Of a DNA stretch of 64,000 nucleotides, positions 33,824 through 42,058 are shown piece by piece. The first letter of the stretch is position 1. Each line of letters begins with the position of its first letter. Origin of the DNA: VXRN01 sp963664365 (GTDB taxonomy: Bacteria > Chloroflexota > Dehalococcoidia > Lucifugimonadales > UBA1123); the NCBI GenBank assembly GCA_963664365.1, contig OY761144.1, forward strand, positions 2,356,001 to 2,420,000, given 5' to 3'. Under the pieces are notes generated by a model. That model saw only the letters and a program-made list of their open reading frames with translations, was not told the DNA's origin and did no database searches. The position numbers and the translations under genes are program-made.

Positions 33824-34206
33824 ATCACGATTTCCCAACGATAGAGGAGGTCGTAGCCATTCACGATGTCGCGATCCGCGAGTTCGGTGGTTCGGCCGGC
33901 CTCCGCGACATGGGCGCGCTGGCCTCCGCCGTTATGCGCCCCCAGATAGGTTACTACGACAGCCTCATCGAGGAGGCCGCCGCTCTCCTCGAGAGCCTCG
34001 CGATGAACCATCCCTTCGTGGACGGCAACAAGCGGACCGCCTTCTACGCCACCGACTCTTTCCTGCGAAAGAACGGCAGCTTCATCGACTGCGACAACGA
34101 CGAAACATACCATTTCTTCATGCGGCTCTTCGAGACCAACTCGTTCCGGTTCGCCGAGCTTCACGAATGGCTGGAAGAGCGCGTCAAGCCGCTGCCGGGG
34201 CCTTGA
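33820..34206 (+). CDS. doc: Doc-type Fic toxin
   Basis: A 128-residue Fic/Doc protein with the complete active-site motif HPFVDGNKR (Hx(F)xxGNxR type; GNKR is typical of Doc kinases, which phosphorylate EF-Tu). The upstream IGYYDSLIEEAAALLESLAM helix is the usual Doc scaffold. It overlaps its antitoxin. It lies inside the 4-kb core between the inverted arms. Confidence 0.88.
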   Translation: MNHDFPTIEEVVAIHDVAIREFGGSAGLRDMGALASAVMRPQIGYYDSLIEEAAALLESLAMNHPFVDGNKRTAFYATDSFLRKNGSFIDCDNDETYHFFMRLFETNSFRFAELHEWLEERVKPLPGP

Positions 34207-34237
34207 CGGCGTCGGGGCGCCCGCGCGCTCCCAGGTG
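34203..34237. repeat. hairpin-element fragment
   Basis: GTCGGGGCGCCCGCGCGCTC followed by CCA resembles the centre of the GC-rich hairpin element (1,861 and 20,680). It lies immediately after the Doc stop. Confidence 0.4.
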
Positions 34238-34308
34238 GCGCATACTAATCCGGGACAGGCTCAACGAGTGCGCCAACTGTGCGGAAACGGGGATGCGCGG
34301 TTCAGCCC

Positions 34309-35250
34309 CTAGTCAAAGGCGGAGATGATCTCCTCGTCGACGCGCCGGACGGTTTCGGCGTCACGGAGCGGGGCGAATATGATCTCCTCGACACCGGCGT
34401 CGGCGAACTCGCCGATTCGATCCACGATGTAGTTTCGCGGCCCCGCCATGGTCCCGGGGCCGAGGGTTTCGATGAAGCGCCTGGCGGACTCTTTGTCGTC
34501 CGTGAGGTTCAACGGCGTGTGCATCGTGCTCTTGATCTCCGCCGGATCGCGACCGACCTTTTCGCAGCGCCTCTCCAACACGCCGATCTTGTGACGATAG
34601 CTTTCCACTGACATCCCGTGCGGCAGGCTTCGGGCCTGCCAACCGTTGAAATTGAAGATGTCGCCGTGCATTGCCAGGGTGCGCAATGTGCGACGCTCCC
34701 CGTGGCCGCCGACCATAATCGGAATATGAGGTTTTTGATAACAGCCGGGCGAGAGCGGCGCCTGATCGAGCCGGTAGTACCGGCCGTCGTAGTCCACAGG
34801 GCCATCCGCGGTAAAGAGCTTTCGGATGAGCTCGCACGCTTCCTGAAGTCTGTCAGATCGCTCCTTCAAAGAGGGGAAGTCCCAACCGTAGGCTTCGTGT
34901 TCGCGCTTGAACCAGGCCGCGCCGATCCCCAAGATGAAGCGGCCCTTGGAGGCCTGGTCGAGCGTCGTTGCCATCTTCGCGACCAGCGCCGGATTGCGGT
35001 ACGTATTGCCCATCACCAAGCCGCCGAGCTTGAGCCTTTGCGTCATGCCGGCGGCCACCGCGATCAGGGTAAAGCCGTCGAAACATGGGATGTGTTCTTT
35101 TGTGGCCCATAGACTGTCGGGCGCGCCTGGAGGCAGGAAGTGATCTGCGAACCACAGGCTGTTCCATCTCCCCGCCTCCATCGTCCGGATATACGGGTGT
35201 ATGTCGTCCCACGTTGCATCAAAAGAATTGACCTGAGCGCCGAATTTCAT
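34309..35250 (-). CDS. LLM class flavin-dependent oxidoreductase (F420/FMN)
   Basis: A 313-residue luciferase-like TIM barrel. MKFGAQVNSFDATWDDI, SLWFADHFLPPG, LKLGGLVMGNTYRNPALVAK, then MATTLDQAS and GIGAAWFKREHEAYGWDFP are characteristic; the last is typical of F420-dependent members. CGGAGGC supports the start. SAR202-type genomes carry many of these monooxygenases. The substrate is unknown. Confidence 0.88.
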   Translation of the reverse strand: MKFGAQVNSFDATWDDIHPYIRTMEAGRWNSLWFADHFLPPGAPDSLWATKEHIPCFDGFTLIAVAAGMTQRLKLGGLVMGNTYRNPALVAKMATTLDQASKGRFILGIGAAWFKREHEAYGWDFPSLKERSDRLQEACELIRKLFTADGPVDYDGRYYRLDQAPLSPGCYQKPHIPIMVGGHGERRTLRTLAMHGDIFNFNGWQARSLPHGMSVESYRHKIGVLERRCEKVGRDPAEIKSTMHTPLNLTDDKESARRFIETLGPGTMAGPRNYIVDRIGEFADAGVEEIIFAPLRDAETVRRVDEEIISAFD

Positions 35251-35324
35251 TCTATGCCTCCGTGTTTTTGCCGGATTGACAGTACTACTAGTTCATGGTT
35301 ACGTCAATTGGCCCTAGCCGTCCC

Positions 35325-35395
35325 AAATCGACCGCCCAGCGATGACATTGCGGTAATCGGCGGGCTCGAGCGCCCGGCAATTAGGCGGTGGATTT
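35325..35395. repeat. 71-bp hairpin element with terminal inverted repeats
   Basis: AAATCGACCGCCCAG and TTAGGCGGTGGATTT are inverted at the ends (12 of 15 matching). The centre (CGGCGGGCTCGAGCGCCCGG) is a shortened version of the 20.65-kb element. Confidence 0.5.
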
Positions 35396-35590
35396 CAGGC
35401 CGTCTATTCAGGCGCCGACCGGGGCAGATTTCTGCGGGGATGTATCATGTTGAGTCGATCCGTATCAAGGTAGTTGCACTAAATGGTTGCGTGGGCGGAA
35501 AAAGTTTTTGAAAAAGCTGCCCTAGCTGCCCTGACCTGCCCTGTCCATAGCTGAGCCAGCTTTGGGGAAATTGGGGCAGCTCAGTTTTTT

Positions 35591-35630
35591 GACCTGCCCT
35601 GACCTGCCCTGACCTGCCCTGACCTGCCCT
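35591..35630. repeat. four tandem 10-bp units GACCTGCCCT
   Basis: Four perfect units lie head to tail, with looser CTGCCCT units at 35,516-35,545. The 10-bp period equals about one helical turn, as in iterons or protein-binding arrays. The 20-kb element has a 9-bp version (CTGCCGCAC). Confidence 0.7.
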
Positions 35631-35726
35631 TTCCGCCCCGCCGGGACCGTTCAAGGGATGCCCGACGGCGCTCGCAACCGCCTGATTCCGGTTGAGTGTG
35701 TTATCGATTCGAGAACTCATGACCAG

Positions 35727-35755
35727 ATGATAGCGAGTACCCATGTTCGTGTCAA
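35727..35755 (-). promoter_or_regulatory. TTGACA-N17-TATCAT promoter without an intact gene
   Basis: CCCC-TTGACA (35,750-35,755) and TATCAT (35,727-35,732) are separated by 17 bases. It matches the promoter at 20.6 kb base for base in both hexamers and in the following CGAAC, but the gene behind it is degenerate. Confidence 0.6.
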
Positions 35756-35774
35756 GGGGTGATATGAGTGGCGC

Positions 35775-35794
35775 CCCCGTATCGTGGTACGGGG
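35775..35794 (-). terminator. hairpin at the operon end (right arm)
   Basis: A 7-bp stem CCCCGTA / TACGGGG, identical to the left arm, placed after the DppC stop on the minus strand. No T-run follows. Confidence 0.45.
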
Positions 35795-35800
35795 CAGGCT

Positions 35801-36703
35801 CTACGATTCGCCGCCGCGGAGTCTGGGGTCGAGGAGGTCTCTCATGGCGTCGCCGAACATGTTTAGACAGTAAACCACAATCGTCAGGGCAAGACCAGGC
35901 CAGAGAGCCAGCCATGGCGCTATCTCCATGAACTGGCGCCCTTCCCGGCTGAGCATCCCTCCCCAGCTAGGGATCTCTAGCGGCAGACCGAATCCGAGGA
36001 AACTCAGCGACGCCTCGGCAATGATGACGCCTCCGATGTTGATGCTGAAGATGATGACGACGACAGGCATAATATTAGGCAGGACATGCCGGACCAGCGT
36101 CGCGGCGCCAGCGCTGCCAATTGCCCGCGCCGCCAGAAAGTAGTCATTCTCTTTTATGCCGATAACGGCGCCTCGGACTACTCTTGAGCCGCCGATGCCC
36201 CCTGCTATCCCCAGGACGACGATGATCTGTAATAGACCCTGCCCCGTAATGGACATGATGGTCAGCAATAGGAGCAGTCCCGGGAAAGCGATCCAGGCAT
36301 CGACAAATCTCTGCACACCCAGGTCGTATTTGCCACCAATGAACCCTGAAGCGCCGCCTATCAGGACAGCCACCACAACATTAACGGCGGTCGCTGACAG
36401 ACCGACGACTAACGAGAGACGAGCCCCGTAGATAAGGCGACTCATGAGGTCTCTCCCTAACTGGTCGGTACCCAGGAGATACCGGGCTGATGAGCCCTGC
36501 AGCCTGTCTATCGGGTGCACTTCCCGATGTGGATAAGGAGCCAGAGCATCGGCAAAGATAGCCACAAAAATCAATATCAATACGATAATCCCGCTGGCAG
36601 TACCCAGTGGCTTCTCCTTCACCAACCTGATAAAGAAATCAGCGAGCCGGGAACGTGTCTTTGGCGCGATTACTGAGGACTGTATGTTTGTGGTGTCGTT
36701 CAT
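35801..36703 (-). CDS. peptide/nickel ABC transporter permease, DppC-like (right)
   Basis: A 300-residue permease closely similar to the left copy (LAPYPHREVHPIDRLQGSSA, then RYLLGTDQLGRDLMSRLIYG; FLAARAIGSAGAATLVRHVL). ATG 36,703 (MNDTTNIQSS) lines up with the left start better than the upstream ATG at 36,724, whose codons lie in repeat DNA. Unlike the left operon, it is separated from DppB by about 200 bases of repeats, so translational coupling is lost. Confidence 0.9.
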   Translation of the reverse strand: MNDTTNIQSSVIAPKTRSRLADFFIRLVKEKPLGTASGIIVLILIFVAIFADALAPYPHREVHPIDRLQGSSARYLLGTDQLGRDLMSRLIYGARLSLVVGLSATAVNVVVAVLIGGASGFIGGKYDLGVQRFVDAWIAFPGLLLLLTIMSITGQGLLQIIVVLGIAGGIGGSRVVRGAVIGIKENDYFLAARAIGSAGAATLVRHVLPNIMPVVVIIFSINIGGVIIAEASLSFLGFGLPLEIPSWGGMLSREGRQFMEIAPWLALWPGLALTIVVYCLNMFGDAMRDLLDPRLRGGES

Positions 36704-36712
36704 GTTTCTGAG

Positions 36713-36760
36713 GGTCACCCTCACCCCAACCCTCTCCCTGAGGGAGAGGGGGTATTTTGA
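36713..36760. repeat. REP-like element (CCCTCTCCC hairpin)
   Basis: TCACCCTCACCCCAACCCTC then TCCCTGAGGGAGAGGG. The CTCTCCC/GGGAGAG hairpin element is scattered in many bacterial genomes. A second copy is at about 49,851-49,886. Confidence 0.7.
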
Positions 36761-36890
36761 CTGACATTCGTAGTTGTTCTCTACACTTGCCTACCCCTGT
36801 CAGCCCATCAGGGAGAGGGGGTATTTTGACTGACATTCGTAGTTGTTCTCTACACTTGCCTACCCTTGTCAGCGCATCAAGGGAGAGGGG
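36742..36890. repeat. 69-bp tandem repeat, two copies plus a partial third
   Basis: Units 36,742-36,810 and 36,811-36,879 (GGGAGAGGGGGTATTTTGAC … TGTCAGCCCATCA) are nearly identical, and a third begins at 36,881. Together with the REP-like element they fill the gap between the right-arm permease genes. Confidence 0.9.
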
Positions 36891-36902
36891 ATATTTGGCT
36901 CT

Positions 36903-37901
36903 TTAGCTATATCGGACCCTGGGGTCTAAGTATGGATAGATCAGGTCGATAAATAGATTGACCCCTACAACCATGGTGGCGAAAACCAGGTTTACTCCGG
37001 AGACCACCGGGTAGTCTCTGTCATTCAGTGCAGTCAGAAAGAGACGACCTAGCCCCGGCAGGTTGAATATGTTCTCCATGATAACGGAGCCGCCTACCAG
37101 GATAGGCAACTGCATGCCTACCAGGGTAACTACCGGGATGAGGGCATTCTTGACGGCGTGTCTCATAATAACTACCCTCTCCTTGAGACCCTTGGACCAG
37201 GCTGTCCTGACATAGTCTTGCCTGAGTACCTCCAGCATCATGGTGCGCGTCAACCGCATTGTGCTTGCAGCGCCGGCCGTCCCCAGAATCAGGCTGGGAA
37301 TGATGAATATCCTCACATGCTCCAGCGGGTCTTCGGTGAAAGGAATCAGCTCCATCGGCGGCGACCAGCTCCACCAGATTGCCGGGTAGAGCATGACCAT
37401 AATTGCCAGCCAGAAGTTAGGCGTTGCCAGGCCGATAATGGCCGCCGTGCGCCCAGCGTAGTCGGCGACCGTATCCTGGCGAATTGCCGAGTAGATGCCG
37501 ACTGGCAGGGCTATCAAGAGCCCGATTACGATTGCCATGAGACCAAGCTCAATGGTTACCGGCAATCTATCTATTATCCTCTCCTCTACCCGAAAACCGT
37601 CATGCAGTGATTCACCAAGGCTGCCCTGTAGGAGACCCTTGAAGTGGGACTCACCGGTAACCCAGTCAGGGGTCGGCGATACTCCTATCCAGCGCCCATA
37701 CTGTACGTGCATAGGCACGTCTAATCCCAGCATACGCTCAACAGCTTCACGGTCTATCGTCCCTTCGAAGTATTCAAGCCTAGCCACCATTGCGTCTATT
37801 ACATCGCCGGGGATGAAGCGGACCGAGAGAAAGACTAGGATGCTCAAGATGAACAGCGTGGGTATGATCAGCAATAACCGCCTAATGATATAGGCTCTCA
37901 T
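36903..37901 (-). CDS. peptide/nickel ABC transporter permease, DppB-like (right)
   Basis: A 332-residue permease, the counterpart of the left DppB (MRAYIIRRLLLIIPTLFILS; EVLRQDYVRTAWSKGLKERV). Divergence from the left copy is concentrated in the first periplasmic loop (VIDAMVARLEYFEGTIDRE) and scattered TM substitutions. The start at 37,901 matches the left copy; an upstream ATG adds three residues. Confidence 0.92.
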   Translation of the reverse strand: MRAYIIRRLLLIIPTLFILSILVFLSVRFIPGDVIDAMVARLEYFEGTIDREAVERMLGLDVPMHVQYGRWIGVSPTPDWVTGESHFKGLLQGSLGESLHDGFRVEERIIDRLPVTIELGLMAIVIGLLIALPVGIYSAIRQDTVADYAGRTAAIIGLATPNFWLAIMVMLYPAIWWSWSPPMELIPFTEDPLEHVRIFIIPSLILGTAGAASTMRLTRTMMLEVLRQDYVRTAWSKGLKERVVIMRHAVKNALIPVVTLVGMQLPILVGGSVIMENIFNLPGLGRLFLTALNDRDYPVVSGVNLVFATMVVGVNLFIDLIYPYLDPRVRYS

Positions 37902-37953
37902 GTGGCACACCTTGTCTTTCTACAAGCTGTCATTGGTATAAGGAATAAGGAGT

Positions 37954-37989
37954 AAGGGAGTTGGGAAGCCTGAGCCTCCCAACTCCCTT
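37954..37989 (-). promoter_or_regulatory. intergenic stem-loop after the lipoprotein gene (right)
   Basis: AAGGGAGTTGGGA pairs perfectly with TCCCAACTCCCTT across a 10-base loop. It occupies the same position as the left-arm loop, in which two of these pairs are replaced by G-T wobbles. Confidence 0.6.
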
Positions 37990-38023
37990 TTTCCCTGAGC
38001 TCAGCCCCAAGGGGTGAAACTCC

Positions 38024-40156
38024 TTAATGACCCATTGCTGCCTTCAACTGGCTATCAATCCACAGGCGGGAGAAGACAACGTGCTCTTGCCCTCCTCCAA
38101 AGGAGCCCTCGCCGTTATAACCTATCACCCACGGCTGATGCACGGTAAACCACGGGGACATAGGCCCCGACCAGAGGTGCCAGAAGTGTTCTATCGCGTA
38201 CATGTCTGCCTCTCTAGTCAGCCTCTTCTCTTCCTCAACGGTGGCAGCAGCTAGCAGGGCCTCATACATGGCGTCATATTGCGCGTCGACGACTACGGAG
38301 TTCCTGGGATGGCCGGTCCAATACCAACTCACTGCCGTGACTGGAGAAGCCTCGGTGCCATTGTTTAGCACAGTCATGCCAAAATCTGCATCTGCCTGTC
38401 TAGCGACTAATTGCGCACCGCCGGCAACTACATCAATTTCCACATCAACGCCAATCTCACGCCAGTATGATGCCTGTAGTTCTACCAAGCTCAAATCATG
38501 AAACGGCCATGCCAACATCGTGGTCTTGAATCTAATGCCGTCGGCGCCGCGCGGATATCCAGCCTCATCAAGCAACGCTGCGGCGCCTTCCGGGTTGTAG
38601 TCAAAGACCATCTTGAGCTCTTCGGGCCACTCCTCAAAGGGGATGTGATACCCCTTCATTCCCCTGCCTACTCGCCCCCGAGGTATGGTATCTGAAAGAC
38701 CCCTAAACAAGGTGAGGTTCATTGTCTCGAGGTCCAGCGCCATCTGCATCGCCTTGCGCACCCTGATGTCGTCAAAGGGAGGCTCGCTCGCGTTCAAGAA
38801 AGTACCCGTATCCGCTCGTAGTGACCACTGGTGGATTACGAGTTCGGGGTCGGTCCGCTTGAGGCTCTCTACCTGGTCTACAGATGTTAATAACCCGCCG
38901 CCCTGTTCACCTATGAAATCGATCTTACGTGAGCGCAGCGCCGCCAGTCTTGTTGCTACTTCGGGCATCATCAGGAACCTTATCTCGTCAACATAAGGCA
39001 AACGGTTCTCCGGGTATTTTTCGTCGTAGCCCCAGTAGTCAGGATTCTTGGTATAGCTATAAGAGGTGCCCTCGTCCACGTCAGTCAGCATAAAGGGGCC
39101 GGTGCCGACCAGGTTCCTCCAGTCCCAATCGCTGGATTGCTCGATTACCTCGGGGCCGTGTATAAACATATTGTGACTGTCCAAGATATTAACAAGGGCA
39201 CTGAGGTTTGGCTCCTTCAGCTTAAAAACAACCGTCCATTTGTCGGTGGCTGTTACCGATTCCCATGGTATGGAGTTGAGTGTGCGAGCGAAACCAGCGG
39301 GGGAGGGTCCGGCGTCGGTGAACTTGCCCAGACCCAACATACGCTGGAAGTTATATACGACATCATCGGCAGTCATCTCCCGACCGTTCAACGGTGGCTT
39401 ATCGTGGAAGTTAACGCCCTGGCGGACTTTGACGACAATGGTTTTGTCGTCGGGCTGTTCCCAGCTTTCAGCCAGCGCCCCCTTCAGGGTGTACAGAGGC
39501 GCCGGGTAGCCGCCCACAAAAGGATATGTGTCCCTATCTATTGCCCAGTCCACAATGCCCAGCTTCTCAGCAACAGTACCCGCGTATTCATTGGCCGAAT
39601 TAGAATAGGGGTCCTTGAACGACTTGAAAACCGCCGTGCCCGTGGTTAATGTCCCGCCGTACTCAGGCGCGGACGCCACCGTGCCGAAGACGGGGTCCGT
39701 CACATAAGTCTTACCCGGTACTTCTTGCACCACCACTTTCTCCACCACCACGGTTTGGCCGGGGACTTCGACGGTCTTGACGACCTCTTTCTCCACCACC
39801 ACAGTCTCGCCAGGGACCTGCACCTCTTTGACGACCTCGACGGTGACGGTCTCGCCGGGGACCTCGACGGTCTTGACGACCTCTTTCTCTACCACGACTG
39901 TCTCGCCAGGGACCTCAACGGTCTCGGTTACCACTTCCTTCACCACCACGGTCTCGCCCGGAACCTGAACTTCTTTGATCACCTCTTGGACGACGGTCTC
40001 GCCCGGGACCTCGACGGTCTTGATGACCTCTTTCTCGACCACCACGGTCTCGCCCGGGACCTCGACGGTCTCTCCGGCGCATGCCGCGGCGACCGCCAAC
40101 AGCATTGCTACTCCTGCAACTACGACCAGCCAACGAAGTGAATTAGATGTAAGCAT
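38024..40156 (-). CDS. ABC transporter substrate-binding lipoprotein (SBP family 5), right copy
   Basis: A 710-residue lipoprotein. Signal peptide and lipobox (LLAVAAACAG) are nearly the same as the left copy, followed by seven VPGET units and VPGKT. The binding domain (YGGTLTTGTAVFKSFKDPYS; DDKTIVVKVRQGVNFHDKPP, then LNGREMTADD; RNLVGTGPFMLTDVDEGTSY) has diverged far more than the permeases, consistent with a different ligand. The end (GYNGEGSFGGGQEHVVFSRL, then WIDSQLKAAMGH) is again conserved. First gene of the right operon. Confidence 0.9.
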   Translation of the reverse strand: MLTSNSLRWLVVVAGVAMLLAVAAACAGETVEVPGETVVVEKEVIKTVEVPGETVVQEVIKEVQVPGETVVVKEVVTETVEVPGETVVVEKEVVKTVEVPGETVTVEVVKEVQVPGETVVVEKEVVKTVEVPGQTVVVEKVVVQEVPGKTYVTDPVFGTVASAPEYGGTLTTGTAVFKSFKDPYSNSANEYAGTVAEKLGIVDWAIDRDTYPFVGGYPAPLYTLKGALAESWEQPDDKTIVVKVRQGVNFHDKPPLNGREMTADDVVYNFQRMLGLGKFTDAGPSPAGFARTLNSIPWESVTATDKWTVVFKLKEPNLSALVNILDSHNMFIHGPEVIEQSSDWDWRNLVGTGPFMLTDVDEGTSYSYTKNPDYWGYDEKYPENRLPYVDEIRFLMMPEVATRLAALRSRKIDFIGEQGGGLLTSVDQVESLKRTDPELVIHQWSLRADTGTFLNASEPPFDDIRVRKAMQMALDLETMNLTLFRGLSDTIPRGRVGRGMKGYHIPFEEWPEELKMVFDYNPEGAAALLDEAGYPRGADGIRFKTTMLAWPFHDLSLVELQASYWREIGVDVEIDVVAGGAQLVARQADADFGMTVLNNGTEASPVTAVSWYWTGHPRNSVVVDAQYDAMYEALLAAATVEEEKRLTREADMYAIEHFWHLWSGPMSPWFTVHQPWVIGYNGEGSFGGGQEHVVFSRLWIDSQLKAAMGH
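39715..40085 (-). repeat. tandem VPGET-coding repeats, seven units
   Basis: Same coding repeat as in the left lipoprotein but one unit shorter. The penultimate unit is VEVPGQTVVVEKVVVQ. Confidence 0.85.
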
Positions 40157-40546
40157 GTCGATGCCTCCTCGTTTTGGGCGCCCACGAGAGACGCCCCTAC
40201 GTTCTGGGCACCCACACGAGGCACCCTAGTCGAACCGGTCCGCAACGGCGCGGAACCTGCCCCCATGACGGGATGTGAGAGTTATACCACTTTCTCCCCC
40301 CCCGTCAAGCGTTGAGATATCGAGGGGGAAAGGGGTTAGGAATAAGGTATAAGGTGTAAGGGGTGTCTGAAGCAGGATTTTGGGGATTATGGGGATTTCG
40401 CTGATTTTGGGCGTGAGTGGATAGAGGGCAGTGGTTAGTCTTTGGTGGGGGTATTTGTCAGCGGCATACCGACCAGGACGATACAGGTTCCACGTTGATC
40501 GCACGGCTTTACATCGCAACGACCGTCTTGTACGTTTCGGGGAGAT
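40157..40546. other. intergenic: right-arm leader, promoter and a dispersed repeat
   Basis: There is no gene in these 390 bases. It contains the leader palindromes (GGGCGCCCACGAGAGACGCC), the promoter (40,281-40,308), the end of the inverted arm and the dispersed repeat GTCTGAAGCAGGATTTTGGG at about 40,363-40,410. Confidence 0.65.
40281..40308 (-). promoter_or_regulatory. operon promoter TTGACG-N16-TATAAC (right arm)
   Basis: TTGACG (40,303-40,308 on the minus strand) and TATAAC (40,281-40,286) have the same 16-base G-rich spacer as the left arm. Confidence 0.65.
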
Positions 40547-42058
40547 ATGGCTCAGAGAAAAGGACTACCGTTGACTTTCGATCAGCGTTTCGACGTTGTG
40601 ATTGCGGGGGGCGGAAACGCCGCTCTTTCAGCGGGGCTCGCGGCGCTTGAGCGCGGCGCCAAAGCGCTTGTGCTGGAGAAGGCGCCGGAGCACCTGCGCG
40701 GGGGCAACTCGTACTTCACCGGCGGGCTGTTCAGGTTCGCCTACGACGGAATGGAAGACATCCTGCCGCTGCTGCCAGAGATGTCGGACGCGGAGAGGTC
40801 AGGGATCGACGTCGGGTCATATCCGCAGAGCAAGTTCTACGAGGACGTGATGAGGGTCAGCGAGGGGCTGTCGGACTCTCAGCTAGTCCAGACGCTGGTG
40901 TCGCGTTCGCTGCCCACGATGCGGTGGCTCGCAGACCAGGGCGTGCCCTGGATCCTGGCCTACGGCCGGCAGGCGTTCCGTCACGAGGGGGCGCTCCGGT
41001 TCTGGGGCGGGCTGGTAATCGAGGCCGTTGGCGGCGGCAAGGGGCTGTCGGACCGGCAGTTCGAGTTGTTCCAGGCGAAGGGCGGAACGGTAAGGTACGA
41101 GACGAAGGCGTCGAAGCTTGTTACCGGCTCTACCGGGGAGGTTGTCGGCCTGGAGATTCGCGGCCCCGACGGGTACGGAGAGTTGGAGTGCGGCTCGGTG
41201 GTTCTGGCGTGCGGAGGGTTCGAGGCCAACGCCGAGATGCGCGCACGATACCTGGGTCCGGGCTGGGAGCTGGCCAAGGTGCGCGGAACGCGGTTCAACA
41301 CCGGCGACGGCATCAGGATGGCGCTGGACATCGGGGCGCAGTCGTTCGGTCACTGGAGCGGATGCCACGCCGTCGCGTGGGACCTGAACGCTCCGGCGAC
41401 CGGTGACAGGAACATCGCGGACCTGTACCAGAAGCACTCGTACCCGTTCGGAATAGTGGTGAACGTCAACGGCGAGCGATTCGTGGACGAGGGCGCTGAC
41501 TTTCGCAACTTCACCTACGCGAAGTACGGTCGGGAGATACTGTTCCAGCCGCAGAGGGCCGCGTTCCAGATATTCGACCAGAAAACCAAGCGCCTTCTGA
41601 GGGACGAGTACCATATCCCGCAGGTGTCGAAAGTGGAGTCGGATACCATCGAGGGACTGGCTGACGGTCTCGGAGTGGACAGAGAGGGTCTTGCGCGCAC
41701 GGTCAGGGAGTTCAACGCCGCAGTGCAGTCCGGCCAGTACAACCCGACGGAGCTGGACGGGAAGGGCACGGTCGGGATCGACCCTCCGAAGTCGAACTGG
41801 GCGCTGCCGATAGACTCGCCGCCGTATCTCGGCTATGCGGTGACGTGCGGGATCACGTTCACGTTCGGCGGGTTGAAGATCGACCAGGAGGGCCGCGTGC
41901 TGGATACGGAGGACGCGCCGATTCCAGGGCTGTACGCCGCCGGAGAACTGGTTGGCGGGCTGTTCTACCACAACTATCCCGGCGGCGCGGGGCTGATGGC
42001 GGGGTCTGTATTCGGGAAGCTGGCGGGGGAGTCGGCAGCGGGTTACGCCGTAGGCTGA
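40547..42058 (+). CDS. FAD-dependent dehydrogenase, tricarballylate dehydrogenase (TcuA)-like
   Basis: A 503-residue flavoprotein of the fumarate reductase/succinate dehydrogenase group. The FAD site is FDVVIAGGGNAALSAGLAAL. GGNSYFTGGLFRFAY, ACGGFEANAEMRARYLGPGW, GERFVDEGADFRNFTYAKYG and the C-terminal GLYAAGELVGGLFYHNYPGG, then AGLMAGSVFGK, are typical of TcuA-like enzymes. GGGGAG lies just before the ATG. It dehydrogenates a dicarboxylate or tricarboxylate; no TcuB partner is adjacent. Confidence 0.85.
   Translation: MAQRKGLPLTFDQRFDVVIAGGGNAALSAGLAALERGAKALVLEKAPEHLRGGNSYFTGGLFRFAYDGMEDILPLLPEMSDAERSGIDVGSYPQSKFYEDVMRVSEGLSDSQLVQTLVSRSLPTMRWLADQGVPWILAYGRQAFRHEGALRFWGGLVIEAVGGGKGLSDRQFELFQAKGGTVRYETKASKLVTGSTGEVVGLEIRGPDGYGELECGSVVLACGGFEANAEMRARYLGPGWELAKVRGTRFNTGDGIRMALDIGAQSFGHWSGCHAVAWDLNAPATGDRNIADLYQKHSYPFGIVVNVNGERFVDEGADFRNFTYAKYGREILFQPQRAAFQIFDQKTKRLLRDEYHIPQVSKVESDTIEGLADGLGVDREGLARTVREFNAAVQSGQYNPTELDGKGTVGIDPPKSNWALPIDSPPYLGYAVTCGITFTFGGLKIDQEGRVLDTEDAPIPGLYAAGELVGGLFYHNYPGGAGLMAGSVFGKLAGESAAGYAVG

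Larger units (their letters stand above)
35251..35800. repeat. degenerate element region between the LLM gene and the right arm
   Basis: No intact gene is evident in these 550 bases. From left to right: hairpin-element relative (35,325-35,395), a segment like 19,990-20,110 (GGAAAAAGTTTTTGAAA, CCAGCTTTGGGG), four perfect GACCTGCCCT units (35,591-35,630), a minus-strand frame of 91 codons (35,720 to 35,445) whose tail (FQKLFPP…TTLIRIDST) resembles the alternate frame at 20.0 kb, and a TTGACA promoter. It reads as a decayed relative of the 20-kb primase element. Confidence 0.55.
35773..40405. repeat. right arm of the 4.6-kb inverted duplication
   Basis: Inverted copy of 27,190-31,753, carrying minus-strand lipoprotein, DppB and DppC genes. 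The inner boundary is at GCCCCCGTATCGTGGTACGG. The outer part includes the same leader and promoter. Confidence 0.85.

Noticed and set aside
35510..35640. Possible CRISPR array
   Set aside because: Units are 10 bp, directly adjacent and without unique spacers; no cas genes. An iteron-like or slippage array fits better.
40883..41971. 362-residue minus-strand frame
   Set aside because: Shadow of the FAD-dependent dehydrogenase.
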